A stretch of 46,204 nucleotides of DNA from a virus, in the IMG/VR virus record IMGVR_UViG_3300035179_000018, positions 1-46,204 of that record, one strand, 5' to 3'. Positions 29,204 through 37,656 of this stretch are shown here, piece by piece (positions within the stretch are counted from its first letter, which is position 1; each line of letters begins with the position of its first letter). The position numbers and the translations under genes were made by a program. The notes under the pieces are model-generated. The model had not been told where the DNA came from, did no database searches, and saw only the letters and a list, made by a program, of their open reading frames with translations.

Positions 29204-31119
29204 TGCTGGCAAGTGGCTTCTTAGAGAAACCTTCTTTGCCGGAACCTTTTCCTTCTGGCCGAAAAACTTGGACGTGCCCAAAGACGGGTCTTGTAGTTCC
29301 GAAGATTTATGAAGAAAACCTTGAATGGAGAAAAGAATTACTTCGGCAAGCCGCTGGTGATTTAGTCTTACAACAGGATTTGTTGGCCGCGTGCAAAGAA
29401 AGTGTTCTTTACTGGATAAACGCCTTTGCCTGGACTTATCACCAATTTGATGAAGACCCCGCGACTGGTAAGGAACTGCCATCCAGACAACCCCATCAAC
29501 CAATGATTACTTGGGAAATTCAAGATAATCTATTTGATTGGATAAGTGAACGGTTTGAGAACGGTGAAGATGGGTTGATTGACAAATCCCGTAAGATGGG
29601 AGCTTCCTGGTGTTGTTTGGAATTTTGTCACCACTTGTGGCTTTTTCGACCAGGGACGGAAATCCGTGAGATGTCACGGGTGGAAGACCTGGTTGATAGT
29701 TCGGTGGCATCGTCTCTCTTTTGGAAACACGATTATTTGAATTCCAGGTTGCCTGTATGGATGCGACCTCCAGATATATTGGAGAGAGGACAAAAGAATC
29801 GCACAAAATTGCGGATTTACAATGGGTTGAATGGTTCAACTATTGCTGGTTCATCTACTCAGAAATATTCGATGCGAGCAGATAGAGCAGCGATTATTCT
29901 TTTGGATGAATTTGCAGCGGTTGAAGATGGAGAGGCAATAAGGACTTCTACGGCAAGTGTTGCTCCGTGTAGGATTGTAAATTCAACCACAATTGGTGCT
30001 GGAACAGAATATTCAAGGTGGAAAAAATCGACACAAATTAAGGTTTTCTCCCTGATGTTTTGGGAACACCCGGCAATGGGGGCGAGGCGTTTTGTACTTC
30101 AAGATGAAGTTACAAAACGGTTTCATATTACCTCGCCCTGGTTGGAGAGACAGAAGTTACGCCGGACTGAAAAAGAGATAGCATCAGAAATTTTAGCAAT
30201 TGATCTTGAAGCTGGCGACATGTTTTTCAGTCTCAACGAAATCGAGAAACATATTGCTTTGTTTGCTCGCGAACCGAAACAACGATTCAATATAGAATTG
30301 AAAAGAGGTATTGCAAATGATGGTATCTTCCAAATCTTGCGGGCGAGAGATAAAACCGTTGTCTCAATCCACGCAGCAAAAGAAGGTAAACTCGAAGTCT
30401 GGTGTGAACTCATTGACGGACGACCTGATCAAAGTAGAACTTACATATTCGGCATTGATACCTCGAAAGGACAAGGCGCTTCAGAATCTGTTGTTTCACT
30501 TAAAAACAGACAAACGGGTGAAATTATTGCAAAATGGAAATGTAAATATACGCCTCCGTATGAATTCGCCAGGATCATTGTTGGACTTGCTTTATGGTGT
30601 GGGGGTGCAAATCCACAACGTCTGCCATTTCTTGTATGGGAAAACAATGGACCAGGATGGGATTTAGGGAGACTTCTGGTACAGGTGTTCAAATATCCGT
30701 ATTATTATCGTTCTCATACAATAGGAGTAGTGACTGAAAAAGACACAAAGAAATATGGTTTTCAGGTCAATCGACAAAGTAAGGTTTTGCTCTTGCGGGC
30801 GTATGAGCGAGCGTTGAAAACAGGATTGACAATCAATCACGATAAAAGAGGTCTTGAACAAGCAAAATATTATATTCACATGCCAAACGGCGGTGTAGGT
30901 CCTGCTGAATTGACAGATAAGAGTGCCTCTGAAATGCTCTTACATGGAGACATCGTAATGGCAGACGCTTTGACTACGGAAGATCGAGAGGTTTTTTCTC
31001 CAAAGATTAAGGGACCTGTTGCTCCTTATGCAAGTTTTGGATGGTTCAAAGATAGAAAAAAGACAAAACAAAATACAGGTTGGCAAATACCCTGGGATTT
31101 TGGGGGGATTAAGAGATGA
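29203..31119 (+). CDS. terL: terminase large subunit
   Basis: The 638-residue protein is the packaging motor. The ATPase has a deviant Walker A KSRKMGASW at 128-136, Walker B AIILLDEF at 230-237 (Asp235, Glu236) and a motif III-like VNSTTIGAGTEY at about 258. The C-terminal RNase H-like nuclease begins at YIFGIDTSKG and includes the WENNGPG segment and a late acidic residue in the HGDIVMADAL stretch. Length and layout are usual for tailed phages. It follows the putative small subunit and precedes the portal after a few tiny genes. Confidence 0.92.
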   Translation: MLASGFLEKPSLPEPFPSGRKTWTCPKTGLVVPKIYEENLEWRKELLRQAAGDLVLQQDLLAACKESVLYWINAFAWTYHQFDEDPATGKELPSRQPHQPMITWEIQDNLFDWISERFENGEDGLIDKSRKMGASWCCLEFCHHLWLFRPGTEIREMSRVEDLVDSSVASSLFWKHDYLNSRLPVWMRPPDILERGQKNRTKLRIYNGLNGSTIAGSSTQKYSMRADRAAIILLDEFAAVEDGEAIRTSTASVAPCRIVNSTTIGAGTEYSRWKKSTQIKVFSLMFWEHPAMGARRFVLQDEVTKRFHITSPWLERQKLRRTEKEIASEILAIDLEAGDMFFSLNEIEKHIALFAREPKQRFNIELKRGIANDGIFQILRARDKTVVSIHAAKEGKLEVWCELIDGRPDQSRTYIFGIDTSKGQGASESVVSLKNRQTGEIIAKWKCKYTPPYEFARIIVGLALWCGGANPQRLPFLVWENNGPGWDLGRLLVQVFKYPYYYRSHTIGVVTEKDTKKYGFQVNRQSKVLLLRAYERALKTGLTINHDKRGLEQAKYYIHMPNGGVGPAELTDKSASEMLLHGDIVMADALTTEDREVFSPKIKGPVAPYASFGWFKDRKKTKQNTGWQIPWDFGGIKR

Positions 31120-31304
31120 ATACTTGTGAAACTTGTAAATGGTGGAAAGAAGGATGGAAAACAGACACACCAGATTGGAAATTTTGTCAAAAACACTCAA
31201 CTGAACCATATTCTCTGAGCAATTACACTTGTTTTGATGATTGTTGCAATGAATGGGAGTCAAGAAGAACACCAGATACAAAAACTTGTGCAACTTGCAA
31301 ATAG
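31116..31304 (+). CDS. small zinc-finger protein (62 aa), first of two domain copies
   Basis: The gene starts in an ATGA overlap with terL. The 62-residue product has CETCKWWKEGW at the N-terminus and FCQKHSTE, CFDDCC in the middle, a Cys-rich metal-binding unit. Its end begins a second copy (CATCK) where a TAG stop replaces the expected Trp. The rest of the second copy continues in the +1 frame (31306-31458). Confidence 0.5.
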   Translation: MNTCETCKWWKEGWKTDTPDWKFCQKHSTEPYSLSNYTCFDDCCNEWESRRTPDTKTCATCK

Positions 31305-31458
31305 TGGGTATGGTGTATGTGAGTGTCAAAAATTGACTAAGGGTTTAAGTTCTCCTATAAATGGGTTTTTAGATTGTACAACTGGAGATGAAACTCATCC
31401 ATTTATTACAACTAAATCTAATTTTGGATGTGTTTTGTGGAAATTAAAGGGGGATTAA
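31305..31458 (+). pseudogene. second copy of the Cys-rich domain, shifted into the +1 frame
   Basis: Downstream of the TAG, the +1 frame reads SGYGVCECQKLTKGLSSP, ING, then FLDCTTGDETHPFITTKSNF and GCVLWKLKGD, with Cys spacing like a complete second metal-binding unit. The frame has an ATG at 31234, but that start lies inside the first gene without an RBS. Either a frameshift disrupted a two-domain protein, or a shift at the AAA TAG region makes a longer product. Confidence 0.4.
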
Positions 31459-31461
31459 AAG

Positions 31462-31641
31462 ATGAAGAATCATTATAAAGTGTTTGGAAATCCAGACAGA
31501 ACTAATTTTGAGATTAGTTTTGATTTGAGTAGATGGTTGATTGGTTTTAGTTGGACAAATTTGAATACTTTGCGATTCAAACAACGATTGTCTATTTATC
31601 TTCCTATCGGACCATTGGCGTTTTTCTTGACTATAAAATAA
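31462..31641 (+). CDS. small hypothetical protein (59 aa)
   Basis: ATG at 31462 follows GGGGG. The 59-residue product is rich in Phe, Leu and Ile (TNFEISFDLSRWLIGFSW, then YLPIGPLAFFLTIK); the C-terminal part could be membrane-associated or beta-rich. It ends 20 bases before the portal gene start. No family is recognised. Confidence 0.5.
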   Translation: MKNHYKVFGNPDRTNFEISFDLSRWLIGFSWTNLNTLRFKQRLSIYLPIGPLAFFLTIK

Positions 31642-31661
31642 AGGGGACAAGGAGGTTAGTG

Positions 31662-33449
31662 GTGGTAGTGGAAGTAACGGCGAGCAAAGTCTCGCAGTGT
31701 GTAAAAGATGGGTTTGAACGCATAAAACGATTTCGACTCGCCCGTGTCCAGTTTATTCGTGATTATGTCGGAACCTATTTTGCTAAGGAAAGTGGTCTAA
31801 CCGGCGAATACCCCATCAATTTAGTCTTCTTAGCCATCCGCATTTTAATTCCAAATTTAGTGATGCGCGAAGGACTGAATAAAGTTTTAACTCCCCATCT
31901 CGCCCACAAAGAAACCGCTGAACTCTTAGGTCTTGCACTCGATCAGGCACAACGTCAGATGAAACTCAAAAATGTTCTGCGTGCTGGACTGGTCGATATG
32001 TGTTTTGGTCTCTCCACTTTCAAAACCTCAATCGCTGCTTCTGGCAATCTCCTTCCTATTGCTCCTGATATAAACATTGACCCAGGGATGGTCTATACAG
32101 ATTTAGTCAGTCTGGATGATTTGGTCTTTGATCCTGTCTGCACGAATCTTTCAAAGGCGGAATTTGTTGGTCACAGGATTGAAATTTCCAGACAATTACT
32201 TTTGGACGACAAAACCTGGGATCACGATCTTATAGTGACGTTACCTTCTGCCTATATGCAAAAGGCAGATAGTGAAGCCAAAGACATTACGCAGAAAAAT
32301 CTTGGTTCTCAACAGATGAAGGAACTCCAGGACAAAGTACGAATAATTGAACTTTGGATTCCTGGCGCTCAAGCGGTTTGTTATGTTCCCGATCCTCAAC
32401 AACAGACTAATGAAGATTTTTTGAAGATTCAAGATTATTACGGCCCGGCGGAGGGGCCGTATACTTTCGGCAGTCTCACTCCTCCTGTTCCTGATAACCC
32501 ATTCCCTGTTGCTCCTGTCGGTGTTTGGCGCGACATCAACCAGATGGCCAATAAACTGTTTACAAAATTGATGAATCGTGCTGATAGACAGAAAGATTTT
32601 CTACTCTATAAACCTGCATACGCAGATGTGGCGCAAACAATAGTTGATGGAATGGATGGTGAATCAGCAGCGTGTGATGATCCCGAAGCGGCAAAAGTAG
32701 TATCTTTTGGCACACAATCCACAGAAGTAGACAAGATGATTAACCAGATGTCTGTATGGTGGAACCAACTTGCGGGTAATCCGTTGCAATTGGCCGGTAT
32801 TACTACTTCTGGTTCGACTGGTACTGCAACTGAATCTTCGCTTTTGCAAAGTAATCTGACTATTGGTATAGAGGATATGCGGGATATTATCACGGATGTA
32901 AATGCTGATATTAGCAAAAAACAGGGATGGTTTTTGATGTATGACCCGATGATAAAATTGCCCCTCTATAAACGAGACAATCAAGGCAAGGAAATACAAC
33001 TTTATCTCACGCCCGAACAACGACAGGGAACATGGGAGGAATATACATTTAGTATAGTTAAACGTTCAACTGTAATAATGGAACCCAATTTGCGGGCAAA
33101 ACGTATTATAGACTTTTATACTAATGTTTTACCTGGTATTGTTCAATCGGCGCAGGTGATGATGCAGATGGGTGTGGAGTTCAATATCTCGCGGGCGCTT
33201 ATGCAGGCGGCAGAGGAATTGGGCATCTCTGAAAATATGGTTGAGGTATTTAACGATCCAACATTTACAAGTCGGTTAGAAGTGTTTATGAAAATGGGAC
33301 CGCAGAAATCAGAGGGGATGTCTTTGAAAGCAGTAGCGCAGAATGAAGGATTGCCTTCTAAACGGACAATTCCATCTGCGGGGACTGAAATGGCACAGGG
33401 ATTTCAAGAGGGTGCTGCACCGGTGCAGTCGGCAATGAGGATAATGTAA
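31662..33449 (+). CDS. portal protein
   Basis: GTG at 31662 stands six bases after AAGGAGG and is chosen over an upstream ATG at 31551 that lies inside the previous gene. The product is about 595 residues. Position between terL and the scaffold/capsid genes, size, and the helix-rich pattern (VSQCVKDGFERIKRFRLARV at the start, a long acidic central part, and 'ITTSGSTGTATESSLLQSN' before the helix bundle) fit the portal ring that connects packaging motor, capsid and tail. The C-terminal region is Gly/Met/Gln-rich. No other candidate exists in the window. Confidence 0.82.
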   Translation: MVVEVTASKVSQCVKDGFERIKRFRLARVQFIRDYVGTYFAKESGLTGEYPINLVFLAIRILIPNLVMREGLNKVLTPHLAHKETAELLGLALDQAQRQMKLKNVLRAGLVDMCFGLSTFKTSIAASGNLLPIAPDINIDPGMVYTDLVSLDDLVFDPVCTNLSKAEFVGHRIEISRQLLLDDKTWDHDLIVTLPSAYMQKADSEAKDITQKNLGSQQMKELQDKVRIIELWIPGAQAVCYVPDPQQQTNEDFLKIQDYYGPAEGPYTFGSLTPPVPDNPFPVAPVGVWRDINQMANKLFTKLMNRADRQKDFLLYKPAYADVAQTIVDGMDGESAACDDPEAAKVVSFGTQSTEVDKMINQMSVWWNQLAGNPLQLAGITTSGSTGTATESSLLQSNLTIGIEDMRDIITDVNADISKKQGWFLMYDPMIKLPLYKRDNQGKEIQLYLTPEQRQGTWEEYTFSIVKRSTVIMEPNLRAKRIIDFYTNVLPGIVQSAQVMMQMGVEFNISRALMQAAEELGISENMVEVFNDPTFTSRLEVFMKMGPQKSEGMSLKAVAQNEGLPSKRTIPSAGTEMAQGFQEGAAPVQSAMRIM

Positions 33450-33679
33450 TGGGAGATCAACCAATAATGGCGACAAAGAAAACAAAACAGGATTTAGAAT
33501 GGGAAGCCAGGTCAGATGTTGATGCTTTGATTAAAGCACAAGAAATTTTGGATGATTCTGGTCGTAAAACAAGAGCATTGGCGGAAATTCACAAACGTAA
33601 CGCAGATACAAAACAAGCTGAAGCACAACTTGAATCACGAACATCTGAACGGGCAAAGAAACTTCTTGGGGGTGAATGA
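33449..33679 (+). CDS. small charged hypothetical protein (76 aa)
   Basis: A highly charged helical protein (KKTKQDLEWEARSDVDALIK, then RNADTKQAEAQLESRTSE) whose start overlaps the portal stop (TAATG). Such short helical proteins between portal and scaffold genes may be scaffold or assembly helpers. No family is recognised. Confidence 0.5.
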   Translation: MGDQPIMATKKTKQDLEWEARSDVDALIKAQEILDDSGRKTRALAEIHKRNADTKQAEAQLESRTSERAKKLLGGE

Positions 33680-33948
33680 TGGCAGTTAGGGTACAACAGT
33701 ATGCCCAGGAATTAGAGAAGAATCTTGCTGCGGGCATGGGTTTGCAAGAGGCACATGATGAGGCCGTGAAGAAAGGAACTGTTAAACCAAAGGCAAAATC
33801 AGAACCAGATATTATCTCTCGTGCATGGGCACGCCTGAAGGCGCTTTTTGGCGGCGAAGAAACTGTTAGAACCAAAGCAGTAGAATCTGGACTAAAAACC
33901 GCTGGTCTGACCCAGAAAGAGATTGACCGATTCAAGGGGAAAAAGTGA
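33676..33948 (+). CDS. small hypothetical protein (90 aa)
   Basis: A basic, helical 90-residue protein (QQYAQELEKNLAAGMGLQEA, KPKAKSEPDIISRAWARLKA) in an ATGA overlap with the previous gene. The C-terminal segment AGLTQKEIDRFKGKK resembles the C-terminus of the coiled-coil virion protein at 1156-2058 (AGLTKEQARQMA). Assembly function is an inference from position. Confidence 0.5.
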   Translation: MMAVRVQQYAQELEKNLAAGMGLQEAHDEAVKKGTVKPKAKSEPDIISRAWARLKALFGGEETVRTKAVESGLKTAGLTQKEIDRFKGKK

Positions 33949-34310
33949 TTTACGCATATAGGTGTCCCAATAAAGAATGTGGAGGCAAGGATGAAAGAGT
34001 GAAACCTGCGAAGGATGTTGGTTTAGATGAATTGTGTCCTCAATGCAGGATGCCAATGGTGCGAGATTATGTAGCAGAACATCCTCACATACAGGGAGGA
34101 AAGGAATATCATAGACCGATTCACTCTGATAGTTTGGCGATAAATCCAAATCAACGGGAACAACACGAAAAAATGTTTCCAAATATTCCAATAGATACAG
34201 AAGGTCGTCCCGTGTTTACGAACTATCGAGATCACGATAACTATCTAAAGGCGACCGGTTTTATCAAGAATACACAGAAAACTCGCAAACGCGGAAAAAG
34301 AATTGCATAA
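33945..34310 (+). CDS. FmdB-like zinc-ribbon protein
   Basis: The start is GTG in a GTGA overlap. The 121-residue product begins IYAYRCPNKECG and continues CPQCRMPMVRD, a zinc ribbon of the FmdB type found in many small phage proteins near the capsid genes. The rest is hydrophilic and basic at the end (TRKRGKRIA). Its role in the particle or assembly is unknown. Confidence 0.6.
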   Translation: MIYAYRCPNKECGGKDERVKPAKDVGLDELCPQCRMPMVRDYVAEHPHIQGGKEYHRPIHSDSLAINPNQREQHEKMFPNIPIDTEGRPVFTNYRDHDNYLKATGFIKNTQKTRKRGKRIA

Positions 34311-34327
34311 TTATTGAAAGGTTTTTT

Positions 34328-35380
34328 ATGCCTGATTCCCAAAAGGAAAATATTGGTCTAAAAGATGCAGATTACGCTGATCCTGCAATTGCAGATAAGG
34401 TATCACAACACTTAAATCTGCTTGAAGGTGAGGAAATTGTTACCCCGGAACCAGAATCGGAACCGGCAGGTGAATCAGAACCTACCCCGTCTCCGAAAGT
34501 AAAGACGGCAGGAGAAGGTGAGCCTACCCCGGAACCAGGACCAGAACCGGCAACAGAACTTCCTGACAATCATTATCGTGCGGCATTGCATCAAGGATGG
34601 ACGGCAGAAGAAGTTAGTGACTTCTTAAAATCAGACTCAGAGAAGGCTCTAAAGACTTTTGAACGGATTTACAAGTCTACTAACGAGTTGTCAAGACGGT
34701 TTGCGCAGTTGGGTGAGGCGGCGTTGAAGGTACAACAACCTCAACCAGAAGCAAAACCAATTGTTCAAATACCACAAGTCCAAGACTTCGTGGATATGAA
34801 GAAAATCCGTGAGGAATATAGTGACAACCCATTGGTGGATATGATTGGCACATTGAATGAAGGTTTGAAGAAAGTTCTGGCACAACGTCAAGAACAACCT
34901 CAGCCTCAAACAGTTGTACAATCACAGGTCGATAGGGCCAGATACGAGGAAGATATGGCGATTGCTCAGCAATTGCAATACTTCTTCGGGGATGATGATA
35001 TGAAGTCTTATGATGACTTCTACGGCGCTTCGTTGGATGAATCTGGCAAGATATTGATGACAGTCGATCATCTTACCCCAGGCCAACAGGCGAACCGCAT
35101 GGCTGCAATTCGTTTGGCTGATAGGATTTTGGCTGGTTCTGAATTACAAGGTGAGACGATGCCTGTTGCGGAAGCACTGGAATTGGCGCATCTTGTAATT
35201 ACGGAGAAAATAAGGGAAAAGGCAATTCGGGATGGTCTGACCGCAAAAGTAGTAAAACAGGGCAAGGGATTGACTTTGAGGCCGACTGGTTCCAAGAAGG
35301 ATGAAAGTGGTGGTCCTCCAAAAACGGAGGATGAATTAGTAGAAAGGACAAAGGCGCGAATGGAGAAACTTCTCAAATAA
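34328..35380 (+). CDS. probable capsid scaffolding protein
   Basis: A 350-residue protein placed directly before the major capsid gene. It starts with an acidic region and a Pro/Glu/Ser low-complexity stretch at about residues 40-80 (PEPESEPAGESEPTPSP), followed by helices with Gln/Pro linkers and a basic C-terminus (KVVKQGKGLTLRPTGSKK, ERTKARMEKLL). Acidic, helical and with a basic C-terminal capsid-binding end is the usual pattern of tailed-phage scaffolds. No protease domain is visible. Confidence 0.65.
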   Translation: MPDSQKENIGLKDADYADPAIADKVSQHLNLLEGEEIVTPEPESEPAGESEPTPSPKVKTAGEGEPTPEPGPEPATELPDNHYRAALHQGWTAEEVSDFLKSDSEKALKTFERIYKSTNELSRRFAQLGEAALKVQQPQPEAKPIVQIPQVQDFVDMKKIREEYSDNPLVDMIGTLNEGLKKVLAQRQEQPQPQTVVQSQVDRARYEEDMAIAQQLQYFFGDDDMKSYDDFYGASLDESGKILMTVDHLTPGQQANRMAAIRLADRILAGSELQGETMPVAEALELAHLVITEKIREKAIRDGLTAKVVKQGKGLTLRPTGSKKDESGGPPKTEDELVERTKARMEKLLK

Positions 35381-35412
35381 TTGCGTCTTAAAATGGAGAG
35401 AGGGAGAGGAAA

Positions 35413-36516
35413 ATGGGAGTTAAAAACGCGAACCTTACGGACTTTATCGCGTTGACCCTCAATGATTTGCCCAAACAAAAGTTTGAAGTTACGTGGACAA
35501 ATCAGGATTACGAATTCTGTCGTATTTATCAGAACGATAGGATGGTCATAGACGGCGGCAACGAGATTGAACGTAAGGTAATGTTAAGTAATACAGGAAG
35601 GGCGACATATTGTCGGCTCTTTGATACAGCCTCCCCAGCAGTGGGTGATGTGATGCACACCATAAAAGTAGGTTGGACTCAGTTAAGAACTGATTATAGC
35701 TGGGACAAGTTGGAAATTCTTCGGAACAGGAACTCGGCCAAGCAATTGGTTGACCTGATGAAAGTCCGAAGAACGGATGGTCTTTGGTCACTCGCGGATT
35801 TGATTGAAACGCGTGGTTGGCTCACACCGACAAGTGCAACCGATGACCTGTATCCTTATGGCATTCCCTATTATTTGAGGATGATGAACAAGAATACATC
35901 TACGGATGGGTTTGTTGGGCAAACAATTCGTTTTCAAGATGCAAGAACTACCACGACTTGTGCTGGTATTGATTCATCTGTGGAATCGAATTGGCGGAAT
36001 TATGCAGCGCTTTATACCAATATAGACAATGCACTGCTTAAGACCTTCCGCAAAGCGTTTATAAAAACACAGTTCAAAGCTCCGATTATTGTTGGTGATC
36101 CAGGTGATTTACGTGCTTCGCAGAAACGTGTCTATTGTGATTCTGACATAGCCTGTGAATTGATGGATTTGGCGGACGCCAAAGATGACAATCATAAAGG
36201 CAAAGAGGTGTTGGGAAATTTGACAGTAGATAATGGTTCAAATGTATACTTGAATCGTCTTGCTGTCGTTTCACCCAACCAGTTGGAGGGTGTTACTGAT
36301 CCTGAGACCAGTGATGTCACTGCTCCTTTGTACTGTGTTGATTTTAAGTATTTTCAACCTTATGTTCAAGCAGACTGGTGGATGGAGGAGTCAGAGCCTA
36401 TGATAGATCGCGGACAACCCACGACTGTCACCGTATATTTATTCGGCAGTCACCAGAACCTCTGTACGAATGTAAAGAGGGCTGGTTTTGTTATTCACAA
36501 GGCTTTGACGGCGTAA
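35413..36516 (+). CDS. major capsid protein
   Basis: The 367-residue protein follows the scaffold gene and has a very strong purine-rich leader (GGAGAGGAAAATG), as expected for the most abundant product. Sequence features fit a HK97-fold coat: an N-terminal arm (NLTDFIALTLNDLPKQKFEV), a beta/alpha middle with a long spine-helix candidate around residues 195-220, and an Asp/Thr-rich C-terminal part (GQPTTVTVYLFGSHQNLCTN). The next gene has the same leader. No alternative coat candidate is present. Confidence 0.82.
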   Translation: MGVKNANLTDFIALTLNDLPKQKFEVTWTNQDYEFCRIYQNDRMVIDGGNEIERKVMLSNTGRATYCRLFDTASPAVGDVMHTIKVGWTQLRTDYSWDKLEILRNRNSAKQLVDLMKVRRTDGLWSLADLIETRGWLTPTSATDDLYPYGIPYYLRMMNKNTSTDGFVGQTIRFQDARTTTTCAGIDSSVESNWRNYAALYTNIDNALLKTFRKAFIKTQFKAPIIVGDPGDLRASQKRVYCDSDIACELMDLADAKDDNHKGKEVLGNLTVDNGSNVYLNRLAVVSPNQLEGVTDPETSDVTAPLYCVDFKYFQPYVQADWWMEESEPMIDRGQPTTVTVYLFGSHQNLCTNVKRAGFVIHKALTA

Positions 36517-36536
36517 GGTGAAGGAAGGAGAGGAAA

Positions 36537-37340
36537 ATGAGTAGAGGAAAAGCTAAAGTTAATTATCTAAACAGGGAAGGTTTAGTTGCACACAGTGACG
36601 CACCGAATTGGGATTTCATTTACGATGTTTCAAAGGTGAAAGACCCACAATGGGATGTGGGCGATAGAGTAGTATTACCTGATAGTCGTGAGTTTCGTTA
36701 TGCAAAATCTAACGGAGCGGCAGCTCTTTATGCTTCACATGGTTGTGAATTTACTGCTACTGGATATACTGCTATTACAACTTTTGCAACATCTCATGCT
36801 ATTGGAGCGAAACAAGTTACAGTTCCTGCTGCAACACATGCTGCTTTGACGCAGGATGAATTACGTGGCGGATATATTACTATCTTTGATGGGGCGTCTG
36901 ATTATTATACTACAACCAGAGGCATTATTGGTAATGATGCTGCTGTGGCTGATGCTTTGTTTGTAGTATATCTTGATGCTCCAATCACATACGCAATTAC
37001 CGCTTCAACTTCAAAGTGTGAGACTTACGAAAATCCATACGCAGCTTTAACTGTCGCTTCAAATGCGGACAAACCAAAAGCCGGAGTGCCTGCGGCTTAT
37101 GTGAGCGCGGCAGCCAACTATTTTTGGGTGCAGACAAAAGGGTTTATATGGGTTGCGCCTCAAGGTGCAGATTCGGATAATGGAGGTATTGCCCGTGTAT
37201 GGAGGCATAATGGCGGTCTTGAATCTTTGGAAACAGCGTATGCTATAACAGTTGCTACTGCTGATACTTCACAGTATGCTGGTTATTGTGTTGTAGGTAG
37301 TCCTGGTGGCAACGGTCCGCTGTTTAATTTGCAAGGTTAG
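36537..37340 (+). CDS. virion protein, probable capsid decoration or head-completion protein
   Basis: The 267-residue product follows the coat gene and has an almost identical leader (GGAGAGGAAAATG), suggesting high expression. It is Ala/Thr/Tyr-rich and beta-strand-rich (YTAITTFATSHAIGAKQVTV, then YFWVQTKGFIWVAPQGAD), without charged coiled coils or catalytic motifs. That fits an outer decoration protein. Identity is inferred from position and expression signals. Confidence 0.55.
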   Translation: MSRGKAKVNYLNREGLVAHSDAPNWDFIYDVSKVKDPQWDVGDRVVLPDSREFRYAKSNGAAALYASHGCEFTATGYTAITTFATSHAIGAKQVTVPAATHAALTQDELRGGYITIFDGASDYYTTTRGIIGNDAAVADALFVVYLDAPITYAITASTSKCETYENPYAALTVASNADKPKAGVPAAYVSAAANYFWVQTKGFIWVAPQGADSDNGGIARVWRHNGGLESLETAYAITVATADTSQYAGYCVVGSPGGNGPLFNLQG

Positions 37341-37380
37341 CCCATAGGAGAGTGGAGAGGGAGCGAGGGAGAGGAAGGGG

Positions 37381-37407
37381 AGTGCGCCAGTGCAATGCTG
37401 GCGCGCT
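37381..37407 (+). terminator. candidate intrinsic terminator or attenuator after the head genes
   Basis: AGTGCGCCAG and CTGGCGCGCT form a 10-bp stem with one wobble pair and the loop TGCAATG. It is followed by CCAGTTTTG, a short T-run, 34 bases before the next ATG. A purine-rich tract (37347-37380), like the leaders of the two previous genes, precedes it. It could lower tail-gene expression relative to the capsid gene. Confidence 0.5.
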
Positions 37408-37440
37408 CCAGTTTTGAAACCCTTATTTTGGAGGATAGTA

Positions 37441-37656
37441 ATGAACATCAATCAAGCTCGTGATATTTTGGACAAGGTATTGGCCAATTTGCAGATGACC
37501 CGCCAAGACCATGCAGTTTTACAGCAGGCATTGCAACTATTGTATGCAAAAGCCAAAGACAATCAGGATGATCTGGGTGTGAAACAAGAATACGGACTGG
37601 AGGAAGATAATGTCGGAGCCAACGGGAAAATTATCCCTATACGACCTACTTCTTAA
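37441..37656 (+). CDS. small helical hypothetical protein (71 aa)
   Basis: ATG at 37441 has TTGGAGG upstream, preferred to an upstream in-frame TTG-type start at 37390. The 71-residue product is helical (INQARDILDKVLANLQMTRQ, AVLQQALQLLYAKAKDN) with an acidic C-terminus, and overlaps the next gene by 47 bases. Such short coiled-coil proteins are common between head and tail genes. Function unknown. Confidence 0.52.
   Translation: MNINQARDILDKVLANLQMTRQDHAVLQQALQLLYAKAKDNQDDLGVKQEYGLEEDNVGANGKIIPIRPTS

Noticed and set aside
31551-31661. Longer N-terminus for the portal protein from ATG 31551
   Set aside because: It would lie inside the preceding 59-residue gene; GTG at 31662 has AAGGAGG at ideal spacing.
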